From Apostichopus parvimensis (taxonomy: Eukaryota; Echinodermata; Holothuroidea; Aspidochirotida; Stichopodidae), in contig KN883787.1 in NCBI GenBank assembly GCA_000934455.1, positions 83,453-147,452 of the forward strand: a DNA stretch of 64,000 nucleotides. The letters are read 5' to 3'. The notes beneath the pieces are model-generated. The model saw only the letters and a program-made list of their open reading frames with translations. It was not told where the DNA came from and ran no database searches. Position numbers and translations under genes: made by a program. Shown here piece by piece: positions 25,401-40,400 of the stretch (position 1 is the first letter of the stretch; each line of letters opens with the position of its first letter).

Positions 25401-28400
25401 AAAAGTTATTCACAACAGATTTAGAAATTTGGCAAAATCTACATTCTTGCCTAGCTGTTATACTTTAATTAAACACATTATTAAAAAACCATGGGCCTAG
25501 GTGTACACAAATACCTCGCACAGATGATCGCAGAAATCGAAACAAGAACTACTAAAATGTAGGGTAGGCCGATATAGCTACTTTATATGCAGAGTAATGT
25601 ACTTAGCGTGACAGTATTCCCTATGGCATAGAAGTTATGTTACTCTTGTGCTGACCTAAAGGCCTACTCTTGATTATGTCATGTCTGTGCTCTACTAAAT
25701 TTTGTATCTTTGGATCATTTTGAACATGTTGTCCCTCAAATTTCCAAACAGCATTTCTAATAACAACAAAGTTAACTCCCATACTTGGGTATAGAAGATG
25801 AAATTACTGTAATGCAGTGTTCATTTGCAGTGGACTATTTAGACCATTTTGCTACGCAATACCGGATATGATTAACTCCTGCATACCCAAACCTAGACTG
25901 AAAGGATGATCGCTCCCACTTCATTGTGTTCTATTTATAAAAGTTTTACTCAGAACATTTGTGGAGTGCACACAAGACAGTTTCTTCACATCTGAAAAGC
26001 AGTGTTACCGATCATCATAGTGATTGTCATGGGTAAGGGTTGTCAAAAGTCTGTTTCATCAGGTGGCACCAATCCCATCAAGCAACAGAAAGAAAAAAGC
26101 CGGTAAAATAACATGGTTATTGTGACTATATATTAATCCTGTGACTTTGTGAACTTTGCGCAATGAGTTGAAAAACTTTGCTCATAAATGAATCTACATT
26201 TCTTCATCAGATGCACTTGAAGAATGTCCAGACCAGAGGTGGTTCAACATTGAAGGAGACTGTTTTCTGTTTGTCGTTACTCCTTCTGCTACTTTCCAAG
26301 ATGCAGGAACAACCTGTCAAAATCAAGCTCAGTTTGCAGTTTTGGCCAAAATCAATCCTGTTGATCCTAAATATGTGAGTACAGTTATATTGATTTTGTA
26401 CAGAATGACATAAAATGCAAAATGTGAACACGATGACTCCCACTGCTCCCCCCTCAAATTTCTGTAAGGTGTTTATGTTGGTTGGTTGAAGTTGCAGAAA
26501 TTGGTTAAGCATTACCAAATCCTAAAAGCTGTTTCAATGTTTGCACAACGGCGAGACAGTTTGCTTCGGTGTTTACATTTTCATTTGCTCATCTTTCACA
26601 AAATGGTCAAAATGTTAGGCAAAAGTATCTCATCATTATAGTGTGATAGCAAGCAAGCAACCACTACAGTAGTTATAGACTCAATTTATACCACAAGATA
26701 GGTATCAGTTTGTGTGTGTAATGAAATGGATAACATGATTGTAAGCACCTTTTCCTTGAGAGTTGATTTAGAACCAGTGCTACGGTCAAGTGGCAAAAGA
26801 TGGTGTCCATTGCCTGGCAAAATATAAGTAAAGAAGTGAATACTAACAAAGGCATATGTGGGTCTTGTTCTGTATATTCCATCATTTCATACTCCCCAAA
26901 AACTCAATATGGATTTTCATCCCTGAGGAATCCACACTTCTCCCATCTGAAACAGTCTTCCACAATCTAAAAAAAAAAAAAAATTGAATTCAAACTGTAT
27001 AGTGGATCGTCACCCAATGTGAATTAATAAACCGTTTTTATTTCTCCCACACATGCATATGTGGCTGCATTGCATTGTCAAATAACTGCATTCCAGGCTG
27101 ATTATATGTTTTATGTATAAACATTGTGTAGCATAAACATTTCAATGGGACAGCTGTAGACTCTATGAAACCAGTTTCAAACTTAAATTTGACTTATTTT
27201 CCTTCCACTAGCGCCTGTTCCTAGAGAGTAGACCACTGACAGGAATTTTTGCTCCACAATTCTTAATTGGATTGTCTGATACTGTAACAGAAGGGGAGTT
27301 CAGGTGGCTTGATGGCACCTGGCCAACTGAAGTGTAAGTTTACTTTATAAACATGTCTGACATGTATATGGCTTGTTGCTCTGCTCTGGGCTGTGTCATG
27401 GGAATTAACTTGCAACAAGTAGTTTGTGGTTGCAATTTTACTGGTAGTAACATGGACTCAACCTGGACTTCTGTCCAAGGCCTTCTGAGCAACAAAATTA
27501 TTCTGTTAACAATAATAATGTAAAAGGAGAGGTATGAGTGAGTGCTTTGACTGAATAAACTGGATGAACAACAAAACTAAGAAGAATAAGAAGAAGCAGA
27601 AGAGGGACAGATGAAAGAAGGAGGAGAAAACCCTTTGTGTTCTATTCATACATGCAGATGAAGCTATATAATAATAGTGTTTAGCATTATGACTGTTATA
27701 GCTAGGGCTTGAAGGTATTAAATAAATAGTATTCATGGTGGAATCAGTGATTTTCAGTTTTGAGTCCAGATGGAAACCGTGCAGTACTCTCCTAGTTTTG
27801 TGCTGTTCCTTTCTGTGGAAATTCACTTTTTAAGCCCTTAAAGAAATTTAAGGTTAATGTGATTATTTGTTTGAGTGGTTTTCTTACTCTAGAATTGCTT
27901 TGCCTTTTTTCTCTTCTCTTCTAAGTAAATACCATTTTCTTTTCTATTTGCCATCCATTCTTGTTTAAAGCAATTGGGCAGACGGCCATCCAGTGCGTAT
28001 AAGCAGAGAGGTCGAAGATCGTCTGGATTGTGTAATTATCAATGATGCCGGTCAGTGGGAATCAGTCCAATGCATTCAGTCATATAGTTTTGTATGTGCA
28101 GTGCTAGATGGAACAGTACCAGGAACTGGTAGGTCACTTGAAAATAGATGTTATCAGCTTCCAATTTGGTAGCAAAGAATATTCTAACAAAAAAATGGTA
28201 AAGCTGTTATGAGAGGAACTGTTACTGTTGAAAATATTTGGTTCCATTTTTCATGTTAGACATGCCTACATTTCTTGAACCTTTACTTCCAATAGAAACA
28301 AACTTTGATTGTCGTATTACAGTCTTTTGTAATTACAGTATTCCAAGCAAGTGTTATCTTGGCTGTTTTCTTCTACTTATGAATTACTTTTGTGAGAAAG

Positions 28401-31400
28401 CAGTAAAAAAGTGAATTCTTTTTTCCCCTCCAAGAGCAAAGAATCAGTCAACATAGGTTGGCTCAAAGCAGACAATAGTCAGCAAAACCATTTTCTGCTT
28501 TTACAAATTTTGTAAAAAACTCCTTTTTTAGTGTTCTGTTCAGTAAATTTCTGGTTTTTATCAAATGAAACTGAATGCAAGGTTTCATTACTTTTGATAG
28601 GAACCTAGGGCTAGCACAGAGATAGGAATAGTCTGTGAACTTAAACTAAGTATTGAAAACAATTAGTTTTAATAGTTGGTATATAACTAGACAAGTGTAT
28701 AAAGGATTCCCTGTTCACATTTATGTAAATTAAATCTGGAAGTATAACAACAATTGTTATGTAAAATACAGAGTGTGATGTGGGAGGGACTCAAAACTTC
28801 AGGTGAGCTTAAGTTGTAAGTATGAACCTTCCCTTACGAAAGAATAACAGGAGTAAACTGTAAAAAGAAATCAAAAGAAAATTGAAACAATACAGGCAAG
28901 AAAATGGAAAAAAATATCGGAGAATATTTTTCCAAAGCAACATTTTCTTTGTGATAGGTTTTTCATGTTAATTAGTCTGTATTGGTTCCAGGAACTAAGC
29001 TAATTAATGGTGTTCTTTTTGTACGTAGCAAAGGAAAGTTGACCTTCGAAAGATATTATTTCTACACCTGTGAATTGGGAACTGATTTATAATATTGATT
29101 TTTCTTTCATAACGATAACTGCTTTGACACTAGATGCAGTTTATTTCAGGATACTTATACATCGTATGTACTGATCAAAACAAGTGTAATGCAGTACCAG
29201 GTAATCTATTGGTTGTTAACTTGAGGTCAGAGGTTATTATCAAGTAAATGTGTTGATAGACAGGTTGACTAAGTACTAGGTTTTTTGAGATCACAAAGGG
29301 TTTCATTTCAATATTGAATTGTAATGGTTATTGTACAGTTGTGGCAAAGGTTGTACAAATTGCCCAAGCTGCCACAATGTGGACGACAATTGAAAGTATG
29401 TTTTTTTTTTATTCAGAAGGATCCCCCCACATTTATTTATGCCATCATCATCATCACCTCATTTCATTTTGTCAAGCATACAGTATATTGATTACCTTTA
29501 TGATTCAGAATTCAATGAATGTACTGCACCAGGAGCAGCAGAGCAGATCTGTTCGGGCCCTAATGACTTCTGTGAAGATGCAGCTGCAGGATATCACTGT
29601 GTTTGCTTCTCTGGCTATAGGAAGAATGACAACAATCAGTGTGAAGGTAATAAGATAAAAATGGGACCTCTGTAATCACCCAAAATATTAAACTGCCAAA
29701 TATTGCGGGATTATTTCCCACCAGTAATATATCCTGAAATGTCTAATTCAGATAAAGATGATGGCCAAAGTTGAGAGGTGAAACATCACCAGAATTAGCT
29801 CTGCAATTTAGGATCCAACTCTTGCTTAAAAATGACGAAAAACAAGTCACCATGGAGGGTTTGACCATGGAAACATTTCTCAGAAATTCAGAAGTGTTCA
29901 ATTAGACAATTAAATGTATCAAAGAAGTGAAATGCTTTGAATGGTGGTAGTATAGAATACTTGTTGATTTGTTGAGCATTATCGACTGGTCATTATATGA
30001 CATTCTAACATATATGCCATCTTTACTGATGAGGAGGATGTTAGTAACACAGATGCAAAGGCTTTACCATTCTGGTACATTAGAGGCCAGACTTCCTGTA
30101 ATTAAAAACAAGCATCTCACAGTTCATATTATGATATCAAAACCAAATTTTTTGTTGGTTAAGCAACTTATGTAATATAAAGACTGAGATGATAAACTGT
30201 CTCATTGATCCTTTTGCAATTACTGTTAACAATATGAATTGATAGATAAGCTCATTGCAAAAGATGTTGACTAGTCTGTTAAACCATTAAACACTGTGCA
30301 GTTTAAACCATTCAGAAGACACCTCTTTGTACCATTAAACATCTATTACCTTCAGTTTTCCAGTGAATTACAAATTGAAGCTATTATGCTGCCACCATCC
30401 CTGTTGCTAATTTTATTAACTCCAGGCTACACTATAGTCTGACAGCAAACTTATAGCTGAGCAATTTGTGATTGTTTATGCAGAAGACATAGCATGCATC
30501 ATATTAGATTCTGTCATGAATACAATCATTGTAGGGTGAAGCAAGAAGAAAATGTCTTCTCTTGTGTTGTTTACAGATATCGATGAATGCGCCACCAATC
30601 CATGTGTGATCAATGAAGAATGTACAAATCTCCCTGGCTCTTTTTCCTGTGCCTGTCTCCCTGGTCATGCTCTGGCAGCTGAAGTGGGATGTATGGGTAT
30701 GTAATTCTTTCTCTTACAGTTTGCTTTTTACAAGGTGGTAGTGGTCTGACAAATTGACCCCATTTTGAGCTTTTTTGGAGTATGAAATGATGGAATATAC
30801 AGAACAAGACCCACATATGCCTTTGTTAGTATTCACTACTTTACTTTTATTTTGCCAGGCAAGAGATAACTGAGACGGGAAACCAAAATAGGTTACCTTT
30901 TATCTGATAAAAGTCAATAATTGTACCAGATTAATGGTTGGATATGTATGTGTGTGTATGTATGTATTTTAGATCCTCCTGCAAGCAGGAACTCGCAAAG
31001 AAGCCTCATTGGCTTATCAAAGCCGCAAGCTGACCGAAGTCAGTCTCTTACATTCAATTCCTCTGACATGAATGGTTTTGCTGGAAAGAAATTGAGGAAT
31101 CTCAGATGTTAACAAAATAAATTAGCCTTCGCCTGATTCAGCGATATTTCATTAATATCTTTTGTCAAAATTTTAATCACATTATTAATGTGGGAAAGAT
31201 ATGTGAGAGCATTTAGGAATTACAGATCACAAAGATATTTCTATTTGTATGTTCATTTGATAGATATTAACGAGTGCAATAACCCTGAGATATGTGTCGG
31301 ATTCGAGGAGGTTTGTTCTAACTTTGACGGGGGCTTCTCTTGTGAGTGCAACCAAGGATTTTTGAAAGATGACAGAAACATCTGTGTTGGTAAGATCAAT

Positions 31401-34400
31401 TTATCCTAACAAATACAAATAGTAAACCTAAATCCATGATCCATATGGGAGCTGTGAAGGTATAGGTTGGAAACCATTTGTTTATATGGTTGTCAAGATG
31501 CTGCCATTGAAGGTGGTTAAAGTGGTTGAGAAAAAGTTCAGAATCAAAATGAAATGTCCCTTTTTCTTTCATAGTTGTGTTTAAACTCATCACAAGCACT
31601 GCAATTCATCAAACTGTCTGTTTTCGTTGTTTATGTAATTTGAAACTGATTTACAATAATAATCAGTGTTTACTTAATATACAGTAACTTGACAATACCA
31701 GACATTAATTATATAAAACATGCAGAAAGTTTAAAAGGTTATGTTAATATTATTGTAGGAATTTTGGGGACAAAACCAAAGTGATTTGATCTGTCTGTCA
31801 TCAGTGACCATTTGCAGGTTATGATGTAGCTCAAGTTTCCAAATAAATTGAGAAAGAGATGTGGTATGTTATGTCTCTTCCTTAGAGATCAGTGTAATAA
31901 ATCTGGGAATTAGAGTTGGTGATGAGGTTCTTTTAACTTCTCTGTTGTTTGGTAAAAGCACTGACTTTACACAAATTTACATGACAAGATCTTCCTTTTG
32001 AATGAAGCAGATCATAACTTGTAAATTGTTGTTGTTCTATATCATTAGTTGCCAGCAGAAATATATAAGTGTTGTCATACAAACAAACATTACTGAACAC
32101 TTTGGGAGTTTCCTGACCTGTTATAAGATAAGACCATATGTTACATGGTAGCACCTCTTGCCCACCTTCTGTTTGTTCTAACTTTGGGGTATGAGCTTTT
32201 GCTACCTAGAGGATTCTGCACTGCAATGGCGTGAAGCACCGCAGCTTGAATTCATGAAGAAAATCTGTTTAATCTCATGTTTAATGTTTTGTTCTTTATG
32301 CCAGATGTGGATGAGTGTTCAGATGCCATTAATCCATGTACTGGAACTAATGAAATCTGTATGAACACTCCCGGTGGCCACGTCTGCCTTTGTGAGAGGT
32401 ACTTCAGTCTTGATGCCAATGGGGATTGCGTGGGTAAGAGTTAATGCTATGATAGTATTAAGAAAAGGGAGTTGGTGTGACTAGCCAAACATTGTGAATC
32501 AATCTATAGTATTGTAATAAAACCTTTGTCTTCATATGGAAGGTGTCAGTTTATGCAATTTACCAAAGAGGAGTTGGGTACTTACACAATGTTACACAGG
32601 TTTTTACTAATATGTAAGGATACGTTGTTAATTAAGTAGTACTCAAATGTACATGGATACATTACCAATTGTGTAGTATTCTATAATATGCATGGAAATA
32701 TTAACAAATTGAGTAGTACTTCATAAGGTGCATACAACAATACTAACTCTATTATATACATGGCTACATTGCTAGTTTAGTCATATAAATGGATACATTA
32801 CTTATTAAGTAGAATTAGTCCATAATATATATACATGAATTCATGAATGATTGAGTAATACTCCATAAAATACATGAATACATAACATGTGGATACATTA
32901 CTAATTGATACATTATTCATGGATACATTGCTGATTTATGCACCATAGTATGCATAGATACATTCCTAATTGATTCGTATTCCATGGCCAGATGTTTTTT
33001 AAGAGACACTAAATGGTACTCCAACATATTCAGCAAGCCCTGGCTATGTTACAAGAGAGTGTTTACAGCTGTCCACCATCTACAGGTTACCTTTTCTTGC
33101 TTCTGCTGACTAACTGAGGCAACCAGTCCTTCGTTCTGGTGAGGTCATCATGTTTATTGATTTAATATTAATGATTTTAATATTTGTTTCGTTCTACAGC
33201 TGATGACACTTGCTGTCCGTCTGGGTTTGAGCTGATCGGTGGTAATTGTCACATTGTCATAGATATGATGGCGAGTCACACAGATGCTTCTGACTTCTGC
33301 ATTTCTATCGGAGGTTTCCTATCCAAGATTGATCCTCTGGATGCTGTCACGGTAACCTATAGACAAATGATATTTGTATGATCAGCTATGAAACAAGCTT
33401 CTACCACATTATAGAGTTCAGTTAGTGTTAGTGTTTAGTTCCATTATGGGAGAAATTATTTACTATGTTTCCAGGGTCCCTATGGGAGAAACTATTAGTG
33501 AACGTTTCAAGTGCCCTCTGGGATAACTGATTTCTTAAATATTCACATTGCCTATTGGAAAAGTTATTACTTAAGTGTTCAAGTTTCCTATGGGAAATGT
33601 GATTACTTAAGTATTGAAGTTCCATTTGTGGTAAATTATTAGTTAAGTTTTCAAGTTCCCTATAGTATAAATTACTTTTCATGTTCAAATCCAGTATTGG
33701 AAAAGTTAATAAGTGTTAGAGTTTCCAAAGACAAAGGTTATTACTTAAATATTCAAGTTCCCCATGGGATAAATTATTTGTTAAGTATTTAATCTCTCTT
33801 GGGATAAATTATAATTTAAAGAATTAGAGATAAAATTTTACATTTAAGCATTCAAGCTATATGAGAAAGGTATTTTATTTTGACAATAGTGCTTCAGAAC
33901 GGTAGGAGGTATTTTAGATTGAAATTACTTTGTTGGTTAGCTACGTATACAGAAGTTTGTTTGTTGTTCATGGACCTAGGCAAGTTTGGCTGTGTGCCTA
34001 TTGTTATTGTTTTGTCTGTTCTTTAGATCCTTTTTACTCGTTGAACTGAAAAATACTTTACTAGAGTACTTTAGTTCCTGTTGAAATAAGCCATATTCAG
34101 ACAAGTTTGGTTTCTTTCTGAAATAAGTTAATGATATTTAGTTGTCATTATATAAACTGAGTTGTTTACTATTAATTACTAACTGTAAAATATTATGATA
34201 ATGTTACTTATTTAACAATTTTACAGCAATACATCTTGGAAAACTTCCCAGCCGATTCATTGGGAGTCTGGATTGGCCTGAATGACATGGACAATGAAGG
34301 AATATTTAAATGGGTGTCAGATGGCTCGGTCGTCGGGACACTTGTGAAGTATGTAACTTGATAATGCAGATCAGTTCAAATATTCGTCCCTCCCACACAT

Positions 34401-37400
34401 TAGACGCATAAAATATAGATGGTGTATTTTGGATTTGAGATGAGAGAAGATGAAAGAAGTATTATCATATGAATTTATTGGCTCAGTGTTTCCTACCAAT
34501 GAAGATTTTCTGGCCTCTCTTTTACCCTCTCCTACTGAAACAAAACAAAATGAAGGGATATGCTGCATACGTACTAGGCACAATCAATATATTAAACATA
34601 CATCTATGGAATGTTCTCATACATTTTGGCAATATTTGTTATTATTTTGTTTGAAACCGCCTGGTTCATGCTAGATATTCAACGGCTAACACTGTCAACT
34701 TTGACATTTTAGTTTTAACCATATACTGGAAAGGTGATAACATTTCCACCTTAGTTCTTCATTTTAATTGAAGTAGAAATAAGTGCAAAACAGCCAATGA
34801 GTAGAGCTTGTTATCAGAATTGAGCTGTGCAGGTCCAAATACAGTTGATAATGAAGTTTTTTTTCATTACTTGGGTCGTATAAGATGAACACTAGGGGAG
34901 ATAGAAAACTCCTTGAAGGCCACAAAACTAATTACCATTGTTTTTAACTTTCATGGAGAGAGAGAGAGAGAGAAAGATCCTTTTTCATGTTAACCATATC
35001 GTTCCATTTTGTTTATAATGTAGCCGATGGGGGCAAGGACAGCCACAGTCAGTTTTACCATCATTAGATTGTGTTTTTATGACCATACCACCTAGCGGTA
35101 CCTGGCATACCACTCAGTGCAGTCCAACCATCAGATATTCCTCTGTCTGCCAGCGACCAACCATCACTGAATGTCCCCCAGTCAGTAAGTACTGCCTTTA
35201 TTTACTGTAAAACTAGTTGGGTGTTGGTTCTGTTTACATGCAGGTAGCTCACTTGATATAAATCTAAGGGTCAATGGTTGGAATCAAGTCAAAAGCCAAT
35301 GATTTCTTAGGTAATACATATAGAACAGGGTTCTTTCTTTGAGCACACACATTATTTAGGGGATAAGTTGTGATCATCCCATAAATGACCTGGTCTAAAT
35401 ACTGAGCATGTACGCACACTTAATTGCTTGGAGGCTATGATGTGAAACGATAGTAATTAACCAAGGAAGATGTTTCCGAAAAATCCTGGATGACAATTGA
35501 CTGTTGTTTCTAGCGACACAACTTCCAGGACCGGCGAGGCAGCCTGGAATGTGGGGACATGAAGCCAAGGAAGGTCTATTCAACTCTTCTGAAGAGAACC
35601 CCTCTTTACTGAGCAGGGGGGCCTTACAGGGCCTAAGCCTACTGCTGTTGGAAGGGGAAACCCCACGCCACACTTACAGCTTAAATAGGTCAACTGCTAA
35701 AACAGAGAACCCAAGCACACAACAATAAACTTGTATGAGAAACTCTCGCCGCTAACCAGCGGGACGGAGGCCTAAAAAATGAGATTTGGAGATACCTAAA
35801 ACAAACACTTTGAAGGGGTGCAAAGGAAGTATAGCTTCAGAATGGTTAATTTGGAAATAAGGTCATGACAGGGGGGTGCCGTGCAACAATATTACCAATT
35901 ATCATTAGCTATGTAGAAAAGAGTACTTGTTTGGGAGACACGTAAGAGAGGAGTGTTGTATATTGACTTGATTTTCCAATGTGACTCTATTTGCTGCGTA
36001 ATGACTTGAGTTTGCAGTGTTACTATATTTGCTGCGTAATGACTTGATTTTGCAGTGTTATTGTATATGCTGCGTAATGACTTAATTTTGCAAGGTAATT
36101 CTACTTGCTGCGTAAAAACTTGATTTTGAGATTCCTTTTTACAGAGTGTAACTATGTGTCACTCTTTCACCATCTCTTCTATAGACCCCTGTGAGGCAGG
36201 AAATCCTTGCCCTGGACAGTTTGACCTGTGTAGTTATGCATATGGTCAACACACCTGCTCCTGTCAAGATGGATTTAGAAGAAATGCTGTCACACAAGAA
36301 TGTGAAGGTCAGTTTTAATTAAATAATTATAACAGGTTATTGCAGAAGCATCTGGAAAGAATGCTTGTTATTATCATGTTTAAATAACAGGTTATTGTTA
36401 AGTATAAACTAAGAAGGATCAAGAAAGAATGTCCTCACACAAGAATGTGAATGTCATTTTTAATTAATTTAGGCTCGTTATTATCATGTTTAAATAACAG
36501 GTTATTGTTAAGTAGAAACTAAGAAGGATCAAGAAAGAATGTCCCCACACAAGAAATTGAAGGTCAGTTTTAACTCGGCCTTGTTATTGTCATCTTTAAT
36601 TAACAATTTATTGGTATGTGTATACTAAGGATGATATATTAAGAATGCTGTCCCAAAATAAATGTTAAGTTTAATTAGTTCTTTGAATTATGATTTTGCA
36701 TTTAATTGCTTATAAATTTGATTACTTTACAGATATAAACGAATGTGATGGAGGAGGCTTTTGTATGGCGGGTTTCCAGATGTGTAACAATCTAATTGGA
36801 TCATATGAATGTACTTGTCGGGATGGTACAACGTTAATTGATGATCTTTGCCAAGGTAAGTAGCATATGAGCCTCTACATGCCACCGTTACACCCCCCTC
36901 TTCTGTCCCATTCTCACTCAATCCCCTTCTATCCTCTTCTACTTCATCCCATCCCCCCTCCTTCGCTCGATGGCCTCTAAACTTTTTTATCATCTCTTAA
37001 CACCTGAGCCAGAAATTTAGTCACAGTCTAGAAAATAAAGAATAAATGGCTTATCACTTTATGAGAGCTTAGATTAAAAGTCATCCAATTGTACTGGATG
37101 GTTACTTTCTTCACTTGAGAATCCAACATTTGTTTCACTCTTTCTTGTTGAGAAAGTTGACTTTCTGTGTAACATCTAATAATGAAGGGTGCTCTCTTCA
37201 TGTTAAAAACACCAACAGTGTTGCAATCCTTTACCAATGAGAGAATCAAAGGCATTTTGAATTTTAAAAACTATATTTGGAGGACCATTAACAAATTTGG
37301 ATTTCTGTATGATTATGTCTTCTTAATTGTTTCTTGGACAAATGGTATGCAATTATGGCTGTGAGCTCTGATATAGAAACTGGTAATTTAAACAGAAAAA

Positions 37401-40400
37401 TAGATATCATGCAAACCTAGACAGCAGATTTTGTGTTTGTACCTTTTCTTTTAAAATGATTATTTATTACTGTCTGTTTTAAATATATACTGATTAACAG
37501 CTGATAGCATTATACAGTTTAGTGACCTCATTAAATAATCATAGTTGTCTAAAGTTAGGCATGGGAATCATGGGGTGGACTATCATTTCTGCTACAACAT
37601 CTCACTGGGCATAATCTGTTTTCAAACTGATTTCTGCTTTAGCAGAATGTGAACAGTGACATATTATATTTGATAGGATTCTTTAGTGGAAATCAAAATG
37701 GTTGTTTCGATTTCTATGCCAGTCGATGTATATGAGAATTTCGCTATCCGATGATTTCAAATTTCATTCCACTTCTCTAGGTAGATGTTAACGAATGTGA
37801 GCTTGACAACCCCTGTACTGGAAACAGAGACTGTACGAATACTCTGGGATCTTACCGTTGCATGTGTTCCCCAGGATTTGAAGTATCAGTTACAGATTGC
37901 ATTGGTAAGTATTGTTCTATAAAAATAAAAAAATGGAAAGAAGAGTATTAAGATAGAAGTAGAGAGAGGCTAGCTCTCTTGATGATGTCATCTAATGATA
38001 TGTACAGCAGAATGTTAAACAAAAGCAAAGAAGAAACATGCACAAAGTTAAGAACAGTTAAAAGGAAAATGATAAAATGAAAACAGTAAGGAATTAGATT
38101 TATAGACAGACAAATGTAGAAATTGTGTAGATCACAACCATACTGTAGAATGAAAAGGGTGTCGAGCAGATCTATCAGAACAGAGTTGAAAATATTACTA
38201 AAAAGATCAATTTCTTAAGATTTTACTCAGAGCCAGAAAAGATCATCATTGATAGTCATTTTGTTGAACGCTGCAAAACTTTATATGAGACTGAAATTTC
38301 CTCTGCAAGTAAAAAATTGAAATTATGGAAAATACTTTCAGTTGGATATTAAAGGTAGGTGGCCGCTTGCACATCTTTGCTTGTAGGAAGAAAAAACAAA
38401 ACTCCTACCACCCTTCTTTTCCAGTGTAAACACTGATATATGGAATGTTTTAGTTTGGTAAGTATTATACCACTACTCTCATTATGTTGTTTTAAATATG
38501 TATCATTATTTGACTTACACTATCAAGATATCAACGAATGCGCAAGAACCCCGAATGTCTGCTCCGGTGATGGAGAGGAATGTACCAATCTAGAGGGCAG
38601 CTTTCGATGCGACAATGTCACTTGTCTCCAAGGTTTCCGACGCGAAGGGCGTGAGTGCTTTGGTAAGTATCATGGATCACGTCTCGACATTTCTTTCTTT
38701 GCTAAAAAATTAGCAGTAAAGTCTAGCTTATTGCAACAGCTGTCTTATTTATCTCAGTGAATAAACTTTAGCTAAACAAGAAGGAAGAGAGACCAGAGAA
38801 GCAGCAACTAAATACTATAGCAAAATAAATACTGACTGATGCTTTACTTGTGGCTGCCCTTTTGTGCTACAGTGGATGTATGGACATTTACACACTACAT
38901 GATAGAGGGGAAATTGTATAACTACCATGGATGTGTGGATATTTACATATGATGTGATGAAGGGGGTATTATATCACGATGGTGGATGTGTGGACATTTA
39001 CACACTACATGGTAGAGGGGAAATTGTATAACTATGGATGTGTGGATATTTACATATGATGTGATGAAGGGGGTATTATATCACGATGGTGGATGTGTGG
39101 ACATTTACACATTACATGGTAGAGGGGAAATTGTATAGCTTCCATGGATGTGTGGATATGTACATATCATGTGATGAAGGGGGTATTATATCACGATGGT
39201 GGATGTGTGGATATTCACACATGATGTGACAACTGGGAAATTATTACTACAGAGGATCTGTGGACATCTACACATAATGAAGGGGATTGTAAATAATTTG
39301 AAGAAAAGTAGGAGAATATAGATGAATAAGAGAAAACTTCTTATCCCCAGTTTGGATTTAAATCCAATTAACCATTTTATCCTATAAAAGTCCTAATAAC
39401 AACTGAATGGGCTCTGACTACTGTTGTGTTCATAGTAAGCAATAGAATTCATAACGCTTCCACAATTATTACCCAACCCCAGTGTCTCAAATCCCTCTTC
39501 CTTCTCCAGCTGTACATCATTTTTCTATCCCTCCTCTCTCTCTCTCTTCCGCACCCTTGAAAAGTGTTTTCCTTTTTTATTTTGTTTTGCAGATATTGAC
39601 GAATGTCTGCTGAATCCATGTATCGGCAACAACGAGTTCTGTGAAAATAATAACGGAAGTTATCGATGTTTGTGCATAGATGGTACAAGTAGAGATATCA
39701 ACAATAACTGTGTGGGTGAGTTGCTTCAGTGCCTTTGCTTCTGCTAATTTGAATTGAAACTGAATTGAATAAGAATTCTTTTAAAACTGATTCATACACA
39801 TGTAGTGAAATAGACAGAGATTGTCAGCTGCACCTATCAGTTTAGTGCATAGACACATATTATATCTAACACTTATTACTTGTACCCTTACAATGACTTG
39901 CCATCTTATCACAGTTTTGTTACATTGGATAGAAAGCACATGCATATACATTTAATTGAGCCAAGATCCTTCAAGCAGGCTATCTTTAGTGGTCATTTTC
40001 GTTATTCATTATTTTTGCAGGTGTCTGTTGTCCAGATGGTACCATTGCCATTGGTAACTACTGCTATCAAATACGGAACGATCCAGAGGATATAATTGAC
40101 TTCAACACTGCCCATAGAATTTGTCAGACTTCTATAGCTAATTCCACTGGTTCGCTAGCACAATTGGATGAAAGTTTCAGGTTATTGGTAAGAAAATGAC
40201 TGCCAGATATCATTAATACAGATATGCAAACTCACTTTTCAACATTTAAGGAAAGTCTATTTTACCTCTTTGCACTTTCTGTTTGCTTTAAGTTTCCTAT
40301 ATAGATCACCATCAGTCCCTTCTACATTTATGTTTGTTCACTGTCAGTGGATGTAGTTCCCTGTCACTGGCTGTAGTTCCATGTCACTAGATGTAGTTCC

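Larger units (their letters stand above)
22495..26210 (+). other. Intron 1 of the CTLD/EGF gene (3.7 kb)
   Basis: The longest intron seen. It contains a degenerate AT-rich repeat built on AATTTCGACTT-like words (about 22555-22665 and 23325-23700), interrupted by a Penelope-like remnant, and a hairpin near 24557-24597. The open frames at 23746-24084 and 24227-24418 show no domain and no splice support. I see no coding exon. Confidence 0.6.

Noticed and set aside
33428-33688. Minus-strand open frame of 86 codons with a repeating peptide
   Set aside because: Reading of the degenerate 38-bp tandem repeat antisense to the CTLD2 intron.
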